Source: Desmonostoc vinosum HA7617-LM4 (GTDB lineage Bacteria > Cyanobacteriota > Cyanobacteriia > Cyanobacteriales > Nostocaceae). From it: a DNA stretch of 41,727 nucleotides. The stretch lies in assembly GCA_019359515.1 (NCBI GenBank), contig JAHHHC010000051.1, forward strand, positions 1 to 41,727, written 5' to 3'. This document shows, one piece after another, positions 1 through 9,258 of this stretch (within the stretch, counting starts at the first letter, position 1; the number at the start of each line of letters is the position of its first letter). The notes beneath the pieces are model-generated. The model did not search any database. It saw only the letters and a list, made by a program, of their open reading frames with translations, and was not told the DNA's origin. A program made the translations under genes and the position numbers.

Positions 1-2
1 AC

Positions 3-2216
3 AACACAGGCACGTTAACCGCCACCACAATCACTGGTTTAAGTCCCGGCACTATCACCTACGGCACAGCAGAAACTCTCAACATTAATTTGGGTGCAGG
101 TGCTGATACATTTACCATTCAAGCCACCAACAGCAGCACCGCAACAACAGTAAATGCAGGTGGTGGTGAAGATACCTTAAATGTAGAGTCTGTCAGCAGT
201 GCAACCACAGTGAATGCAGATACAGGTAATGATGTGATTACTGTAGGTAGTGCTACACCCGCAACTGTAAATGCGATCGCAGCTGCGTTAACCATCAATG
301 GCGGTGCTGACACTGACACCGTAATCATCAATGATAGTGGCGACAACGCAGCCAATACAGGCACATTAACCAGCACCACAATCACTGGTCTAAGTCCCGG
401 CACTATCACCTACGGCACAGCAGAAACTCTCAACATTAATTTGGGTTCAGGTGCGGATACATTCAATGTTCAAGCCACAAGTGCTGCTACCACAACTCTC
501 AACATTAATTTGGGTTCAGGTGCGGATACATTCAATGTTCAAGCCACAAGTGCTGCTACCAGAGTGGGTGGAGGTGTGGGTGATGATACTCTGAATGTTG
601 GTAGTCCCGAACCGACAATAACAGTCAATGCAATAGCAGCTGCTTTAACCATCGATGGTGCTGCTGGTAGTGACACCATAAACATCTATGACATTGGCGA
701 CACCACAGCCAACACAGGCACATTAACTGCCACCACAATTACTGGTTTAAGTCCCGCTACTATCACCTACGACAGAGCAGAAACTCTCAACATTAATCTG
801 GGTGCGGGTGCAGATACATTTACAGCCACGGGAACAAGTGCTATTACCACAGTGAATGCACGTGCGGGTAATGATGTCATTTTTGTTGGTAGTCCCGCAC
901 TGACAACAACAATCAATGCAATAGCAGCTGCTTTAACCATCAATGGTGGTGCTAATAGTGACACCATAAACGTCACTGACCTTGGCGACACCACAGCCAA
1001 CACAGGCACATTAACTGCCACCACAATTACTGGCTTGAGTCCCGGTAGCATCACTTACGGCGGTGCGGAAACCCTGTATATTAATTTGGGTTCAGGTGCG
1101 GATACATTTACAGTCACGGGAACAAGTGCTATTACCGGAGTGGGTGGAGGTGAGGGTGATGATACTCTGAATGTTGGTAGTCCCGAACTAACAACAGTCA
1201 ATGCAATAGCAGCTGCTTTAACCATCGATGGTACTGTTGGTAATGACACCATAAACATCAATGACATTGGCGACACCACAGCCAACACAGGCACATTAAC
1301 TGCTACCACAATTACTGGTTTAAGTCCCGGTAGTATCACTTACGACAGAACAGAAACTCTCAACATTAATCTGGGTGCGGGTGCAGATACCTTCACTGTC
1401 AGCAGTACCAGGGCTGCAACCACGATTAATGCAGGTAACGGTAATGATACTCTGAATGTAGAAGCTATTAGTAATGCCACAACCCTGAATGCAGGTGCAG
1501 GTAATGATGTCATTAATGTTGGTAGTGCCGGAACGACAACAGTCAATGGAATAGCAGCTGCTTTAACCATTAATGGTGGTTCGAGTAGTGATATCGATAC
1601 CCTCGGAATTAATGATAGCAGTGATACCACAGCCAATACAGGCACGTTAACTGAGACTGCGGTGACAGGATTAGGTATGACAGGCGGTATCACTTATCAA
1701 GTAATTGACAATTTAAACATCAGATTAGGTAGAGGTAACAACAACTTTACTATTTTCAGTACATTTCCTAGTACTACAACCTCTGTTTTTGGTAATGTGG
1801 GGGCAGAGACATTTAATGTGCGCTCTATCCGCAGCACCACTAACATATTTGCTGGAGGCGGCAACGATATCTTCAATGTCGGCTCTCTTGCACCAAACTC
1901 TGGGGGTACAGTTAACAGCATTTTAGCCTTACTCAATCTCAATGGCGAAGCTGGTTTTGATATCTTCAACCTAAATGATAGTAGTGATGGCGCGCCTAAC
2001 TCCGGCACAATGACAGCCAACACTATCACAGGCATAGGTATGAGTAATGGCATCAACTACACATTCTTAGAAGCCATCAATATTTTCCTGGGTTCCGGTA
2101 GCGATATTTTTAGGATCAACAGCAAAGCACCAGGTAGTAATATTTTTGTTGATGGTGGGCCCGCAATTGACTTTATCGTTGATTTGACCCTCTCAGCTAC
2201 TATCGTCAACCCATGA
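3..2216 (+). CDS. Repetitive beta-rich surface protein, C-terminal part (start lies outside the window)
   Basis: The reading frame is open from the first bases of the window with the same repeat that follows, so the gene begins upstream; the TTG near position 90 is only an internal codon. The protein is a tandem array of units of about 95 or 117-121 residues. Each unit contains an NTGTLTATTITGLSPG-like segment, then a LNINLGSGADTF segment, then AGNDTLNVGS and NAIAAALTINGG segments. The unit starts (Asn of NTGTLT) fall near 3, 354, 711, 999, 1284, 1635 and 1998. Residues are almost all Thr, Ala, Gly, Asn, Asp and Ile, and there is no Cys. The GxGxD-like turns recall RTX or beta-solenoid surface proteins, but the calcium-binding nonapeptide is not clearly regular. 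The array ends in a short degenerate tail. An extracellular or cell-surface structural role is inferred. It is convergent with the TpsA-like gene, with a gap of about 50 bp. Confidence 0.8.
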   Translation, partial: NTGTLTATTITGLSPGTITYGTAETLNINLGAGADTFTIQATNSSTATTVNAGGGEDTLNVESVSSATTVNADTGNDVITVGSATPATVNAIAAALTINGGADTDTVIINDSGDNAANTGTLTSTTITGLSPGTITYGTAETLNINLGSGADTFNVQATSAATTTLNINLGSGADTFNVQATSAATRVGGGVGDDTLNVGSPEPTITVNAIAAALTIDGAAGSDTINIYDIGDTTANTGTLTATTITGLSPATITYDRAETLNINLGAGADTFTATGTSAITTVNARAGNDVIFVGSPALTTTINAIAAALTINGGANSDTINVTDLGDTTANTGTLTATTITGLSPGSITYGGAETLYINLGSGADTFTVTGTSAITGVGGGEGDDTLNVGSPELTTVNAIAAALTIDGTVGNDTININDIGDTTANTGTLTATTITGLSPGSITYDRTETLNINLGAGADTFTVSSTRAATTINAGNGNDTLNVEAISNATTLNAGAGNDVINVGSAGTTTVNGIAAALTINGGSSSDIDTLGINDSSDTTANTGTLTETAVTGLGMTGGITYQVIDNLNIRLGRGNNNFTIFSTFPSTTTSVFGNVGAETFNVRSIRSTTNIFAGGGNDIFNVGSLAPNSGGTVNSILALLNLNGEAGFDIFNLNDSSDGAPNSGTMTANTITGIGMSNGINYTFLEAINIFLGSGSDIFRINSKAPGSNIFVDGGPAIDFIVDLTLSATIVNP
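425..562 (+). repeat. Perfect 69-bp in-frame tandem duplication inside the repeat gene
   Basis: The segment beginning AACTCTCAACATTAATTTGG is present twice back to back with a period of 69 bp (about 425-493 and 494-562). I see no difference between the copies. It adds 23 residues to one repeat unit, which makes that unit longer than its neighbours. Confidence 0.85.
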
Positions 2217-2265
2217 AGTTTTTCATCAGCCCATACATAAACTGCATAAAGGTGACCTCATATCT

Positions 2266-4656
2266 CTACTCAGCAACGCGCACATTACAATTGTTTGACT
2301 TTTGCCACAAACCATGAACTGTGTCACCAGGCACATTAGCAGTGAGAACTACCTCACCTTTGGCATTAACTACCCATCCCGTAGCTTCAACAATAGTTTC
2401 TGGACTGGATTGAATAGAAACTCTACCCACACTTTGATTGGAGTAAGTTTTACTAACGGTGTCGAGAGTTATCCAGTCTGCCAGAACAGCATCAGATTTG
2501 AGGGGTTCTGTGGGATTGGCAGGTACACCACCGCGACCAGTAATAATAAAACTGCTGGGATTTCGACCTGCAACTGCTTGGCATCCTTGGGCTAACTTTG
2601 GTTGTGTCGTTTGAGTTGGGACGTTGATTACTCTTTGGTTCGGGTCGATATCGGGGGTAATGATTTCAACTTTGCCATCTAACCCAAACTCAGAACTGGC
2701 GGTAATGTCACTAAAATTGCTCGGTTTTTCTCGATATTGTGTACCTATGAGCCGAAAAGCATTGATATCAATGTTGCCACCTTTACCTGTGAAAGCGTTC
2801 GCGCTAATATCGCTATTTTCACCAGGAACAGCAACAATGAAGCCATTAGGAATATTGATAGTTATGTTGCCGCCATTCCCGTTTTTTCCGGCAGTCCCTG
2901 CGGTAGTCGATATCTGACTATTACGGCGTAACGATAACAAGTTTTGTAATTGCAGTTGAATATCGCCACCATTGCCTGATGTGGTTGTAGCAAGTAATTT
3001 TGCTTGATTATCTAAACGGATCTCATTTGCTGTAATGTACAAATTACCTGCATTAGCATTTCCTAAAGCACTCACAGTTACTTGAGCTTGATCATCTACA
3101 ATTAACTGTCCTGTGGTAATAAATAAAGAACCAGCATTACCATTACCTCGACTGCGGACAAACAAACCACTGGTATCCCTACCACCTGATGCTGTTCCGC
3201 TCAGTTTCACAAACTCAGAAGCATATACGCTCAAAGTACCTCCGTTACCCTGGCTGTCATCAAGAGTACCTGCTGTTACTTGTGCTTCGTTTTCGATTAT
3301 CAACTGCCTTGTATCAATGATTAGAGAACCAGCATTTCCACTACCTCCAGTCTGAGCAAACAAACCACTAGACCTGCCTGTGAGTTCTGAAATTCCGTTG
3401 AGTAATATAAAATCTGAGGCTACCACTTTTAAAGTTCCACCTATGCCTTCGCTTTCCTTGCCAGTGGCAGCAGAGATATTTCCCCCATTCTCAACAATTA
3501 ATCGTCCTGTTTGAATTGTTAAGTTGCCTGCTGCGCCTTTACCAAAAGCGTCAGCAAACAAAGCACTGGGGTTGCCAGATTTATCAGTTCCAATCACACG
3601 CACAGAGTCAGCAACTCTCACATCTAAATTTCCTCCAGTCCCGATATCTGTAGTAGAAGTTGATAATTGTGAGCCATCTTTGATGGTTAACTGTTCTGCT
3701 TGAATAAAGATTCCTCTACCATTTTGCTCTCCTGTAGTTTCTGCAAAAACTAGAGAACCATCTGCGAATGTTATGTGTTTTCCCTGTAGCTGAATATAAC
3801 CACCGCCAGAGCCATTGGCATCGATACCAAAAGTGTTATTGAGCGATATGTCTGCCAATTCTACATTCTTAGGAAAACTCAGAGGCTGGGTTTTACTATC
3901 AAGGTTTATTCCGATTGTTCCTTGTCCCAGGATTCCTCCCAAAGCAATCTGACCACTCTCTGCTTGTAGATATCCATACCCTTCGCTATTATCTAGGTTG
4001 AGATTACCACCCACCAACGCCAAGGTTTTACCAGGGTTGACTCCCAAAAATCCCTGTACATCAATTTTTCCCGCAGTTCGACCAAATTGCAGCCCAATTG
4101 GCACATTCACTGATAGCAAAGGTGTCGTTCGGGGAGCAGTTGCACTAAAGGTGGCATCAGTAAACTTGATGGCGCTAGCTGTACTAGATAAAAATGAACC
4201 ATTCAACTCTAGTGTGGCTCCAGACCCAAAAAAAACTCCGCGAGGATTAATTAAAAATAAATTAGCATCAGAACCAGAGACTTGAATTCTACCAAGAATT
4301 TCAGAGCGATCGCTACCTGTAACTCTTACGAAAAGATTCTGAATATTACCATCAGGAGAAAAACGAGCCGTCCGTCCTTCGCTAACATTAAATTCTAGGA
4401 AACTGTGGAACAAATTGTTGCCACGAGTTGCCCCACCCGTTAACAGTTCAGTCGAATCATCAGGATTATTTGGTTCGACGCGAGAACTTTCATCTCCTAG
4501 TGTGTTATCAGGAATAATTTTACTCTGGGCAAAAGCATAATTTGTCAGCGGTGAGGCAACAGGAAATAAGCCTAAGCCAATGGTTAACGCCCCAGTAATT
4601 CCTAAAGCATTTATTAAACTCAGTTGCCAAGAGCAATGTTTGCTGCTTTGAGTCAT
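2266..4656 (-). CDS. Two-partner-secretion exoprotein (TpsA) with filamentous haemagglutinin N-terminal domain
   Basis: The 796-residue protein starts with a Sec-type signal peptide: a hydrophobic stretch at about residues 13-35 and a likely cut after AFA at 43. The haemagglutinin-type TPS secretion domain follows at about 45-190, with the NPRG variant (137-140) of the usual NPNG motif and the GVFFGSGATLELNGSFLSS segment typical of cyanobacterial members. The rest is a right-handed beta-helix of repeated SGNGG, QTGRLIVENGG and QLIIENEAQV units. The C-terminal region has a conserved cyanobacterial cap with a QGCQAVAG motif and a second Cys near the end. Such proteins are exported through a TpsB barrel. 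No TpsB gene lies in the window, so the partner must be elsewhere. The substrate or adhesive target is unknown. Upstream purines (AGGGAAC) give a weak ribosome site for the ATG. Confidence 0.88.
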   Translation of the reverse strand: MTQSSKHCSWQLSLINALGITGALTIGLGLFPVASPLTNYAFAQSKIIPDNTLGDESSRVEPNNPDDSTELLTGGATRGNNLFHSFLEFNVSEGRTARFSPDGNIQNLFVRVTGSDRSEILGRIQVSGSDANLFLINPRGVFFGSGATLELNGSFLSSTASAIKFTDATFSATAPRTTPLLSVNVPIGLQFGRTAGKIDVQGFLGVNPGKTLALVGGNLNLDNSEGYGYLQAESGQIALGGILGQGTIGINLDSKTQPLSFPKNVELADISLNNTFGIDANGSGGGYIQLQGKHITFADGSLVFAETTGEQNGRGIFIQAEQLTIKDGSQLSTSTTDIGTGGNLDVRVADSVRVIGTDKSGNPSALFADAFGKGAAGNLTIQTGRLIVENGGNISAATGKESEGIGGTLKVVASDFILLNGISELTGRSSGLFAQTGGSGNAGSLIIDTRQLIIENEAQVTAGTLDDSQGNGGTLSVYASEFVKLSGTASGGRDTSGLFVRSRGNGNAGSLFITTGQLIVDDQAQVTVSALGNANAGNLYITANEIRLDNQAKLLATTTSGNGGDIQLQLQNLLSLRRNSQISTTAGTAGKNGNGGNITINIPNGFIVAVPGENSDISANAFTGKGGNIDINAFRLIGTQYREKPSNFSDITASSEFGLDGKVEIITPDIDPNQRVINVPTQTTQPKLAQGCQAVAGRNPSSFIITGRGGVPANPTEPLKSDAVLADWITLDTVSKTYSNQSVGRVSIQSSPETIVEATGWVVNAKGEVVLTANVPGDTVHGLWQKSNNCNVRVAE

Positions 4657-4719
4657 GAGTTCCCTATTGAATTTAAAACTCTTCTACTGGCACTACACGA
4701 ATAAAAAATGCAACAAATT

Positions 4720-4778
4720 TTCTTGCGGGGTGGGCATCTTACCCGCCACAGACAAGCTAGATGCCCATCCTACAAGAA
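4720..4778. repeat. Imperfect palindrome of the GGGTGGGCATCT family
   Basis: Arms 4720-4739 and 4759-4778 pair with three mismatches over 20 bp. The left part (CTTGCGGGGTGGGCATCTT) is closely related to segments near 40624 and, inverted, near 41260. It lies just upstream of the TpsA start and may form a hairpin in its leader. Confidence 0.7.
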
Positions 4779-4870
4779 AAGAGGTAATGCACTATTTTAA
4801 ATCGGTTGCATCACTACACTAAAATTCATCCTATCAAGCAAAATTGAAAGTAGATTGAAATATGCCTCAA

Positions 4871-5119
4871 TTACTGCTTAGGCTTTTGTTGGGCTTTTTT
4901 GGAAAAAAGCTTTTGTAGTTGTTGTACTACTTTATTTAGTACACCAAGATCTGGTGCAATTGAAGCCTTGTCATGGCCTGAACGGGGTTTGAGGATTGGT
5001 GGCCTCTTCGGAGCATCTTCAGACATGAAGTAGATAGGTACTAAGGCATACTTGTCAAAAGATGCGATCGCCATCTCATTTTTCATCAAAAGATGCGCTA
5101 GTTCTAATATAAAAGTCAT
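4871..5119 (-). CDS. Small hypothetical protein, 82 residues
   Basis: I do not recognise this family. The ATG has a good upstream ribosome site (GAGGGAAG about 8 bases before). The N-terminal half (about residues 1-35) is moderately hydrophobic. The C-terminal half is basic and Lys/Gln/Pro-rich, with an amphipathic VVQQLQKLFSKK stretch. There is no signal peptide, Cys pair or recognisable catalytic motif. It stands alone between the TpsA promoter region and a 500-bp gap. It may be a lineage-specific gene. The call rests on the ribosome site and open frame only, so a spurious frame cannot be excluded. Confidence 0.45.
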   Translation of the reverse strand: MTFILELAHLLMKNEMAIASFDKYALVPIYFMSEDAPKRPPILKPRSGHDKASIAPDLGVLNKVVQQLQKLFSKKAQQKPKQ

Positions 5120-5623
5120 ATCTCAACTTCCCTCTTCCACAAAACAGCAATTAAGCCAAATGCTTGGATTTGTCAGTTGCTGCCAACTCACAAACCCATA
5201 GTAGGATGCCAAGACTACGGAGCCTGTCTTGAGCCAAATTTTTGTCTTTCGATTATATCTACAGCTACTTTCTGAGTTTTATGCAACTACGAACAATTTG
5301 TTACATAAGTTGATAATCTAGTAGAGTGTTGCTTGAGTGTTTGCTCCAATTTGCAATTCCAATAGGTAATGTTTTAAATTTTACTAACATTATACTTTTG
5401 AGTCAGTATATTGTTAACTGAGCCGAGTATTTGGGAACTATTCATACAGTTAATACATACACTATCTCCACAAGCATTGCTAGTCAAGAGGATGACGCTA
5501 GCTGAACAAGCGATTAAACTGTGGATAATGTCAAACGATTGTTGCTTTTAGCAACATAAATATATAGGTTTTAATGGTATTGTTAAAGATTGCTAAAATT
5601 TTATTTTGGTATAAATACTAACT
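5120..5623. other. AT-rich intergenic region upstream of the adenylate cyclase
   Basis: No credible gene is seen on either strand. The segment must hold the promoters of the small minus-strand gene and of the cyclase. A TATAAAT box-like sequence sits directly before the cyclase ATG, but I could not pair it with a well-spaced -35. Confidence 0.5.
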
Positions 5624-8209
5624 ATGTCAGTGCATCAAGGCAGTTGTGAGGAGTCCGCCGATTTAATTATTGGAGTTCGCAACCAAGAAAATCGCGACTT
5701 ACAACCAAGTTCCCCTCCCGTGGTTACTCTTGCCACAAGACAAGGAACTATTTCGTCATTTCTAGCTCCCTTAACTCAAGATACCTTTAAGCAAGTCGTT
5801 AAGGACGTCGAGCAGAAATTGCAGATTGTTCATCAAACTCTGTCGATGCTAGATTCCCAGGGTTTTGAAAACATTCTGCAAGAAATGTTACATTCAATCA
5901 CTCTCAAAACAGGGGAATTACTAGGAGCAGACCGGACAACAATATTTTTATTAGATGAAGGAAAAAAAGAACTGTGGTCAATTGTAGCTGAGGGAGAAGG
6001 CGATCGCTCCTTAGAAATTCGCATTCCTGCCGATAAAGGCATTGCTGGTGAAGTTGCCACTCTCAAGCAAGTTATTAATATTCCTTATGATTTTTATAAT
6101 GACCCGCGATCGTTTTTTGCTCAAGAACAAGAAAAAAGAACTGGCTATCGTACTTACACAATGTTGGCTTTGCCCTTATTAAATGAACATGGGCAATTAG
6201 TTGCAGTTGTCCAACTATTAAATAAATTAAAATGTATTAATAATCCTCATACTCCACTGGGAGAACGCGTTGATACTAAAGGTTTTACCAGTGTTGATGA
6301 AGAATTATTCCAAGAATTTGCTCCATCAATTCGCTTAATATTAGAATCATCACGCTCCTTTTATGTAGCCACCCAAAAACAAAGAGCAGTAGCAGCATTG
6401 ATGAAAGCGATTAAGTCACTTTCTCAAAGTAGTTTAGATTTAGAAGATACCCTCAAACGGGTGATGGATGAAGCCAAAGAATTGATGAACGCCGATCGTA
6501 GTACATTATGGTTAATAGACCGCGATCGCCATGAATTGTGGACGAAAATTACTCAAGACAATGGCTTGACAAAAGAGTTACGAGTCCACATCGGTAAAGG
6601 CTTTGCGGGGATAGTAGCGGTTTCTGGCAAGACATTAAATATTCCCTTTGATTTATACAATCATCCTGACTCAGATACAGCCAAACAAATTGACCAACAA
6701 AATGGTTATCGCACCTGTAGTTTATTATGTATGCCAGTTTTTAATGCCGATCAAGAATTGATTGGTGTTACCCAATTAGTAAATAAAAAGAAATCAGGAG
6801 ATTTTTTAGCTTATAATCCTGCTCATTGGCCAAAAGCTCCTGAATGCTTCCAAGCTAGCTTTGACCGCAATGATGAAGAATTTATGGAAGCTTTTAATAT
6901 TCAAGCGGGAGTTGCATTACAAAATGCTCAATTGTTTGCCAAAGTCAAGCAGCAAGAACAAATGCAGCGAGACATTCTGCGAAGTCTTTCCAATGGTGTG
7001 ATTTCCACTGATAAAACAGGAGCAATTATTGCTGCTAACGAAAGTGCTAAACGCTTGCTAGGATTAGAACCAGAAGACCGTTTAGAAGGTAAATTAGTTT
7101 GTGATGCGATCGCCATTAAAGAAAGCGACTTTAGCAAGTGGTGTCAAGATGCTTTACATGCAACCGACTTCAAAAGTCGCCAGCAGTATTACCCAGATCG
7201 CACCCTCATATCAGGTGGTACAGAACAACATAGTATTAATTTATCGATTAACACAATAGCTGATGCTAGCGATCAACAACAAGTGTGTGGGGCACTAGTT
7301 GTGATGGAAGATATTAGCGATGAGAAGCGCCTTAAAAGTACAATGTATCGCTACATGACTCAAGAATTAGCGGAAGAATTGCTCAAATTGGACGATGCTA
7401 AATTAGGAGGCGATCGCAAAGAAGTTTCGATATTATTTTCCGATATTCGTGGCTATACCACTTTGACAGAAAACCTAGAAGCAGAAGAAGTGGTAAGTAT
7501 GCTCAACGAATATTTTGAATCAATGGTAGAGGCAGTTTTTAAACATAAAGGCACTCTTGATAAATATATTGGTGATGCCATTATGGCTGTATTTGGTTCT
7601 CCTTTGCCTTTAGAAGAACACGCTTGGATGGCTGTGCAAACATCACTAGAAATGCGCGATCGCTTGCACGAATTTAATCAACGTCGCCACGCAGCTAACA
7701 AACCAAAAATCAGCATAGGCATTGGCATCAATTCCGATACAGTCATTAGCGGTAACATTGGCTCTAGTAAACGTATGGAATTTACTGCGATTGGCGATGG
7801 CGTCAACCTTGGTTCTCGACTAGAAAGTGTCAGCAAACAGTATGGTTGTGACATTATTATTAGCGATAAAACTTACAAACCCTGTCAAAACGAGGTCTGG
7901 GCTAGAGAACTAGATTATATTCGCGTCAAAGGCAGAAATGAGCCAGTTGCCATATACCAATTAATTAGCTTACGTTCCGATCCAATTAGTAGCCAAAAAT
8001 TACAATTGATTGAACACTATCACGAAGGACGTAAGTATTATCTCAATCGCCAATTTAGATTTGCCAGAGCTGAATTTGCCAAAGTTTTAGCGGTCGATAG
8101 CAATGATTTAGCCGCTATGTTACATCTGCAACGTTGTCAGTATTGGTTACAATCACCACCAACAGAATCAGATTGGGATCAAGGCGTCTGGACATTTAAA
8201 GAAAAATAA
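5624..8209 (+). CDS. cyaB: GAF-GAF-PAS class III adenylate cyclase with C-terminal TPR, CyaB1/CyaB2 type
   Basis: The 861 residues match the size and architecture of the Anabaena CyaB1 and CyaB2 cyclases. GAF-A is at about 80-240 and GAF-B at about 275-440. Both end in the NKFDE signature (NK...FxxxDE) found in cyclic-nucleotide-binding GAF domains. A PAS domain follows at about 450-570. The class III catalytic domain has metal-binding Asp607 (FSDIRGYT) and Asp651 (YIGDAIMA), purine-selecting Lys647 and Thr721, and transition-state Asn728 and Arg732. All key residues are present, so it should convert ATP to cAMP as a homodimer. A TPR-like tail (about 795-850) ends the protein. By analogy with the characterised family, cAMP binding to GAF activates the cyclase. 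No transmembrane segment is seen, so it is cytosolic. I cannot decide between the B1 and B2 paralogues from sequence alone. Confidence 0.93.
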   Translation: MSVHQGSCEESADLIIGVRNQENRDLQPSSPPVVTLATRQGTISSFLAPLTQDTFKQVVKDVEQKLQIVHQTLSMLDSQGFENILQEMLHSITLKTGELLGADRTTIFLLDEGKKELWSIVAEGEGDRSLEIRIPADKGIAGEVATLKQVINIPYDFYNDPRSFFAQEQEKRTGYRTYTMLALPLLNEHGQLVAVVQLLNKLKCINNPHTPLGERVDTKGFTSVDEELFQEFAPSIRLILESSRSFYVATQKQRAVAALMKAIKSLSQSSLDLEDTLKRVMDEAKELMNADRSTLWLIDRDRHELWTKITQDNGLTKELRVHIGKGFAGIVAVSGKTLNIPFDLYNHPDSDTAKQIDQQNGYRTCSLLCMPVFNADQELIGVTQLVNKKKSGDFLAYNPAHWPKAPECFQASFDRNDEEFMEAFNIQAGVALQNAQLFAKVKQQEQMQRDILRSLSNGVISTDKTGAIIAANESAKRLLGLEPEDRLEGKLVCDAIAIKESDFSKWCQDALHATDFKSRQQYYPDRTLISGGTEQHSINLSINTIADASDQQQVCGALVVMEDISDEKRLKSTMYRYMTQELAEELLKLDDAKLGGDRKEVSILFSDIRGYTTLTENLEAEEVVSMLNEYFESMVEAVFKHKGTLDKYIGDAIMAVFGSPLPLEEHAWMAVQTSLEMRDRLHEFNQRRHAANKPKISIGIGINSDTVISGNIGSSKRMEFTAIGDGVNLGSRLESVSKQYGCDIIISDKTYKPCQNEVWARELDYIRVKGRNEPVAIYQLISLRSDPISSQKLQLIEHYHEGRKYYLNRQFRFARAEFAKVLAVDSNDLAAMLHLQRCQYWLQSPPTESDWDQGVWTFKEK

Positions 8210-8264
8210 TATAGATACTCACTATGGCGCGTATCTAGTTCATTAATATTCCATAAAGATTTTT

Positions 8265-8463
8265 TTAACTAGTTCTGTGGGTTTAAGTCCCCCGGTTCTA
8301 TAATCGGCAAGTTTTGTGTTGGGGTTAAATCCCCATTACAAAACTTAATTACGAATTACGCGCTTCGTAGCGTAAAGCCTGCGGCATAGCTTCGCTTAGA
8401 GCGAGTCTTCTCCCAAGGGGAGACGCCAAAGGCGAACGAGCGTCATTACGAATTACGAATTAT
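8265..8463 (+). repeat. Composite dispersed repeat, copy 1
   Basis: It begins with TTAACTAGTTCTGTGGGTTT, continues through AAGTTTTGTGTTGG, a GCGTAAAGCCTGCGGCATAGC core and TTCGCTTAGAGCGAG, and ends in ATTACGAATTACGAATTATT. The same order recurs at 17361-17580, and the core and end recur inverted at 10398-10605. Its right end abuts the stop codon of the neighbouring minus-strand gene. Confidence 0.8.
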
Positions 8464-8898
8464 TTAACCTTGAGGTTTTGCTGCCTCAACCATGAGTTCC
8501 GACGGACTGTAATTATCAGTAATTACTTGCGGACACCGCATACAAGCCGCCTTTCCTTCCTGTTGCCACCAACGACAATCTCGACGTATGGAACAGGGTG
8601 GTAGTCCTTCTGCAACCGTAGGCAGTTTTTCGACGATTTGCATCGCTAAACGACAATCTTTACCATCAAAATGCTGGCAACCTTTAGCCGCGCAGGGTGC
8701 TGCTGTCCGAAAGATTTCAGCTGGTGTAACTGGACTAGCTTTTGCTATGAGTTCATCTGTAACAGGTAATGGCTGTCTGAGATAAGCTACATGGGGTTCT
8801 GTTACTGTCCCACTGATTAAACCAAAGACAACACTATCTGGCATTTCAGGTCTAGCGCTGGGGCAAAGCGTAGTCTTATTAGCATCAATGTTTTCCAT
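8464..8898 (-). CDS. Conserved-looking cysteine-rich protein, possible partner of the upstream leader peptide
   Basis: The 144-residue protein has eight Cys (12, 69, 74, 82, 102, 108, 119, 122) in a CX4CX7C ... CX5CX10CX2C pattern, with aromatic and basic residues around CRWW and ending CMRCPQV. This looks like a metal- or Fe-S-binding module, but the ligand is not known. There is no signal peptide or membrane segment. A GAGG ribosome site lies about 10 bases before the ATG. It lies 105 bp downstream of the double-glycine leader peptide gene on the same strand, separated by a hairpin, so the two may be co-transcribed with attenuation between them. I do not recognise a named function. A role in modification or handling of the peptide is inference from position only. 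Confidence 0.7.
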   Translation of the reverse strand: MENIDANKTTLCPSARPEMPDSVVFGLISGTVTEPHVAYLRQPLPVTDELIAKASPVTPAEIFRTAAPCAAKGCQHFDGKDCRLAMQIVEKLPTVAEGLPPCSIRRDCRWWQQEGKAACMRCPQVITDNYSPSELMVEAAKPQG

Positions 8899-8947
8899 TG
8901 ATAAAACCTCAAAATAAAAGTATTTTTAAACTTGAAAGCTTGTCATT

Positions 8948-8990
8948 AACAGTTATCAGTTACCAATACATCTGATAACTAATAACTGTT
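8948..8990 (-). promoter_or_regulatory. Hairpin between leader peptide gene and Cys-rich gene
   Basis: Arms 8948-8962 and 8976-8990 pair over 15 bp with one mismatch around a 13-base loop. There is no clear U-run on the minus strand. Placement just after a short peptide gene fits partial termination or mRNA stabilisation; it may also be just a dispersed palindrome. Confidence 0.5.
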
Positions 8991-9003
8991 CACTGATTTA
9001 AGC

Positions 9004-9258
9004 TTATAGCGTTTCTAATGGTAAAGGAGCAATTAACCCAACTATAATTGGTGGGCAAATTGGTTTAATACCAAGGACTATTGGTGGTTTAACAATTTTA
9101 CTAACTGTTGTTAAGCCACCAGCAATATTTGTAGTTTCTGCATCAGATAAACTCAGCAAATCATCTTCTGAATGTAAAGCTGAGTTGCGTCTTGCTAATG
9201 CATTTTCTACTGCTTGGTCAAGCAAGTCTGAAATTTCGATTTTTTGTCTTCCTTCCAT
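9004..9258 (-). CDS. Putative double-glycine leader peptide (RiPP or bacteriocin-like precursor)
   Basis: The 84-residue product has an acidic, helical N-terminal part (residues 1-46) ending in LSDAETTNIAGG, the form of a double-glycine leader cut by C39-type peptidase transporters. The Gly-Gly is at 47-48. The predicted 36-residue core is very hydrophobic and rich in Pro, Ile and Val. It has one Cys (68) and an internally repeated PPI(V/I)(L/V)G unit. An AAGGA ribosome site precedes the ATG by about 8 bases. A hairpin (9347-9373) lies in the upstream region. No transporter or modifying enzyme of a known RiPP class is next to it, only the Cys-rich gene downstream. The leader call is from visible pattern; the mature product and activity are unknown. 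Confidence 0.65.
   Translation of the reverse strand: MEGRQKIEISDLLDQAVENALARRNSALHSEDDLLSLSDAETTNIAGGLTTVSKIVKPPIVLGIKPICPPIIVGLIAPLPLETL

Noticed and set aside
425-562. CRISPR-like or attachment-site duplication
   Set aside because: It is an exact in-frame duplication within a coding repeat with no spacer and no integrase.
119-2056. Five open frames of about 94-119 codons on the minus strand opposite the surface repeat gene
   Set aside because: They repeat with the same period as the plus-strand gene, share a Val/Pro/Leu-rich composition from reverse reading of Thr/Ala/Asn codons, and lack ribosome sites. They are shadows.
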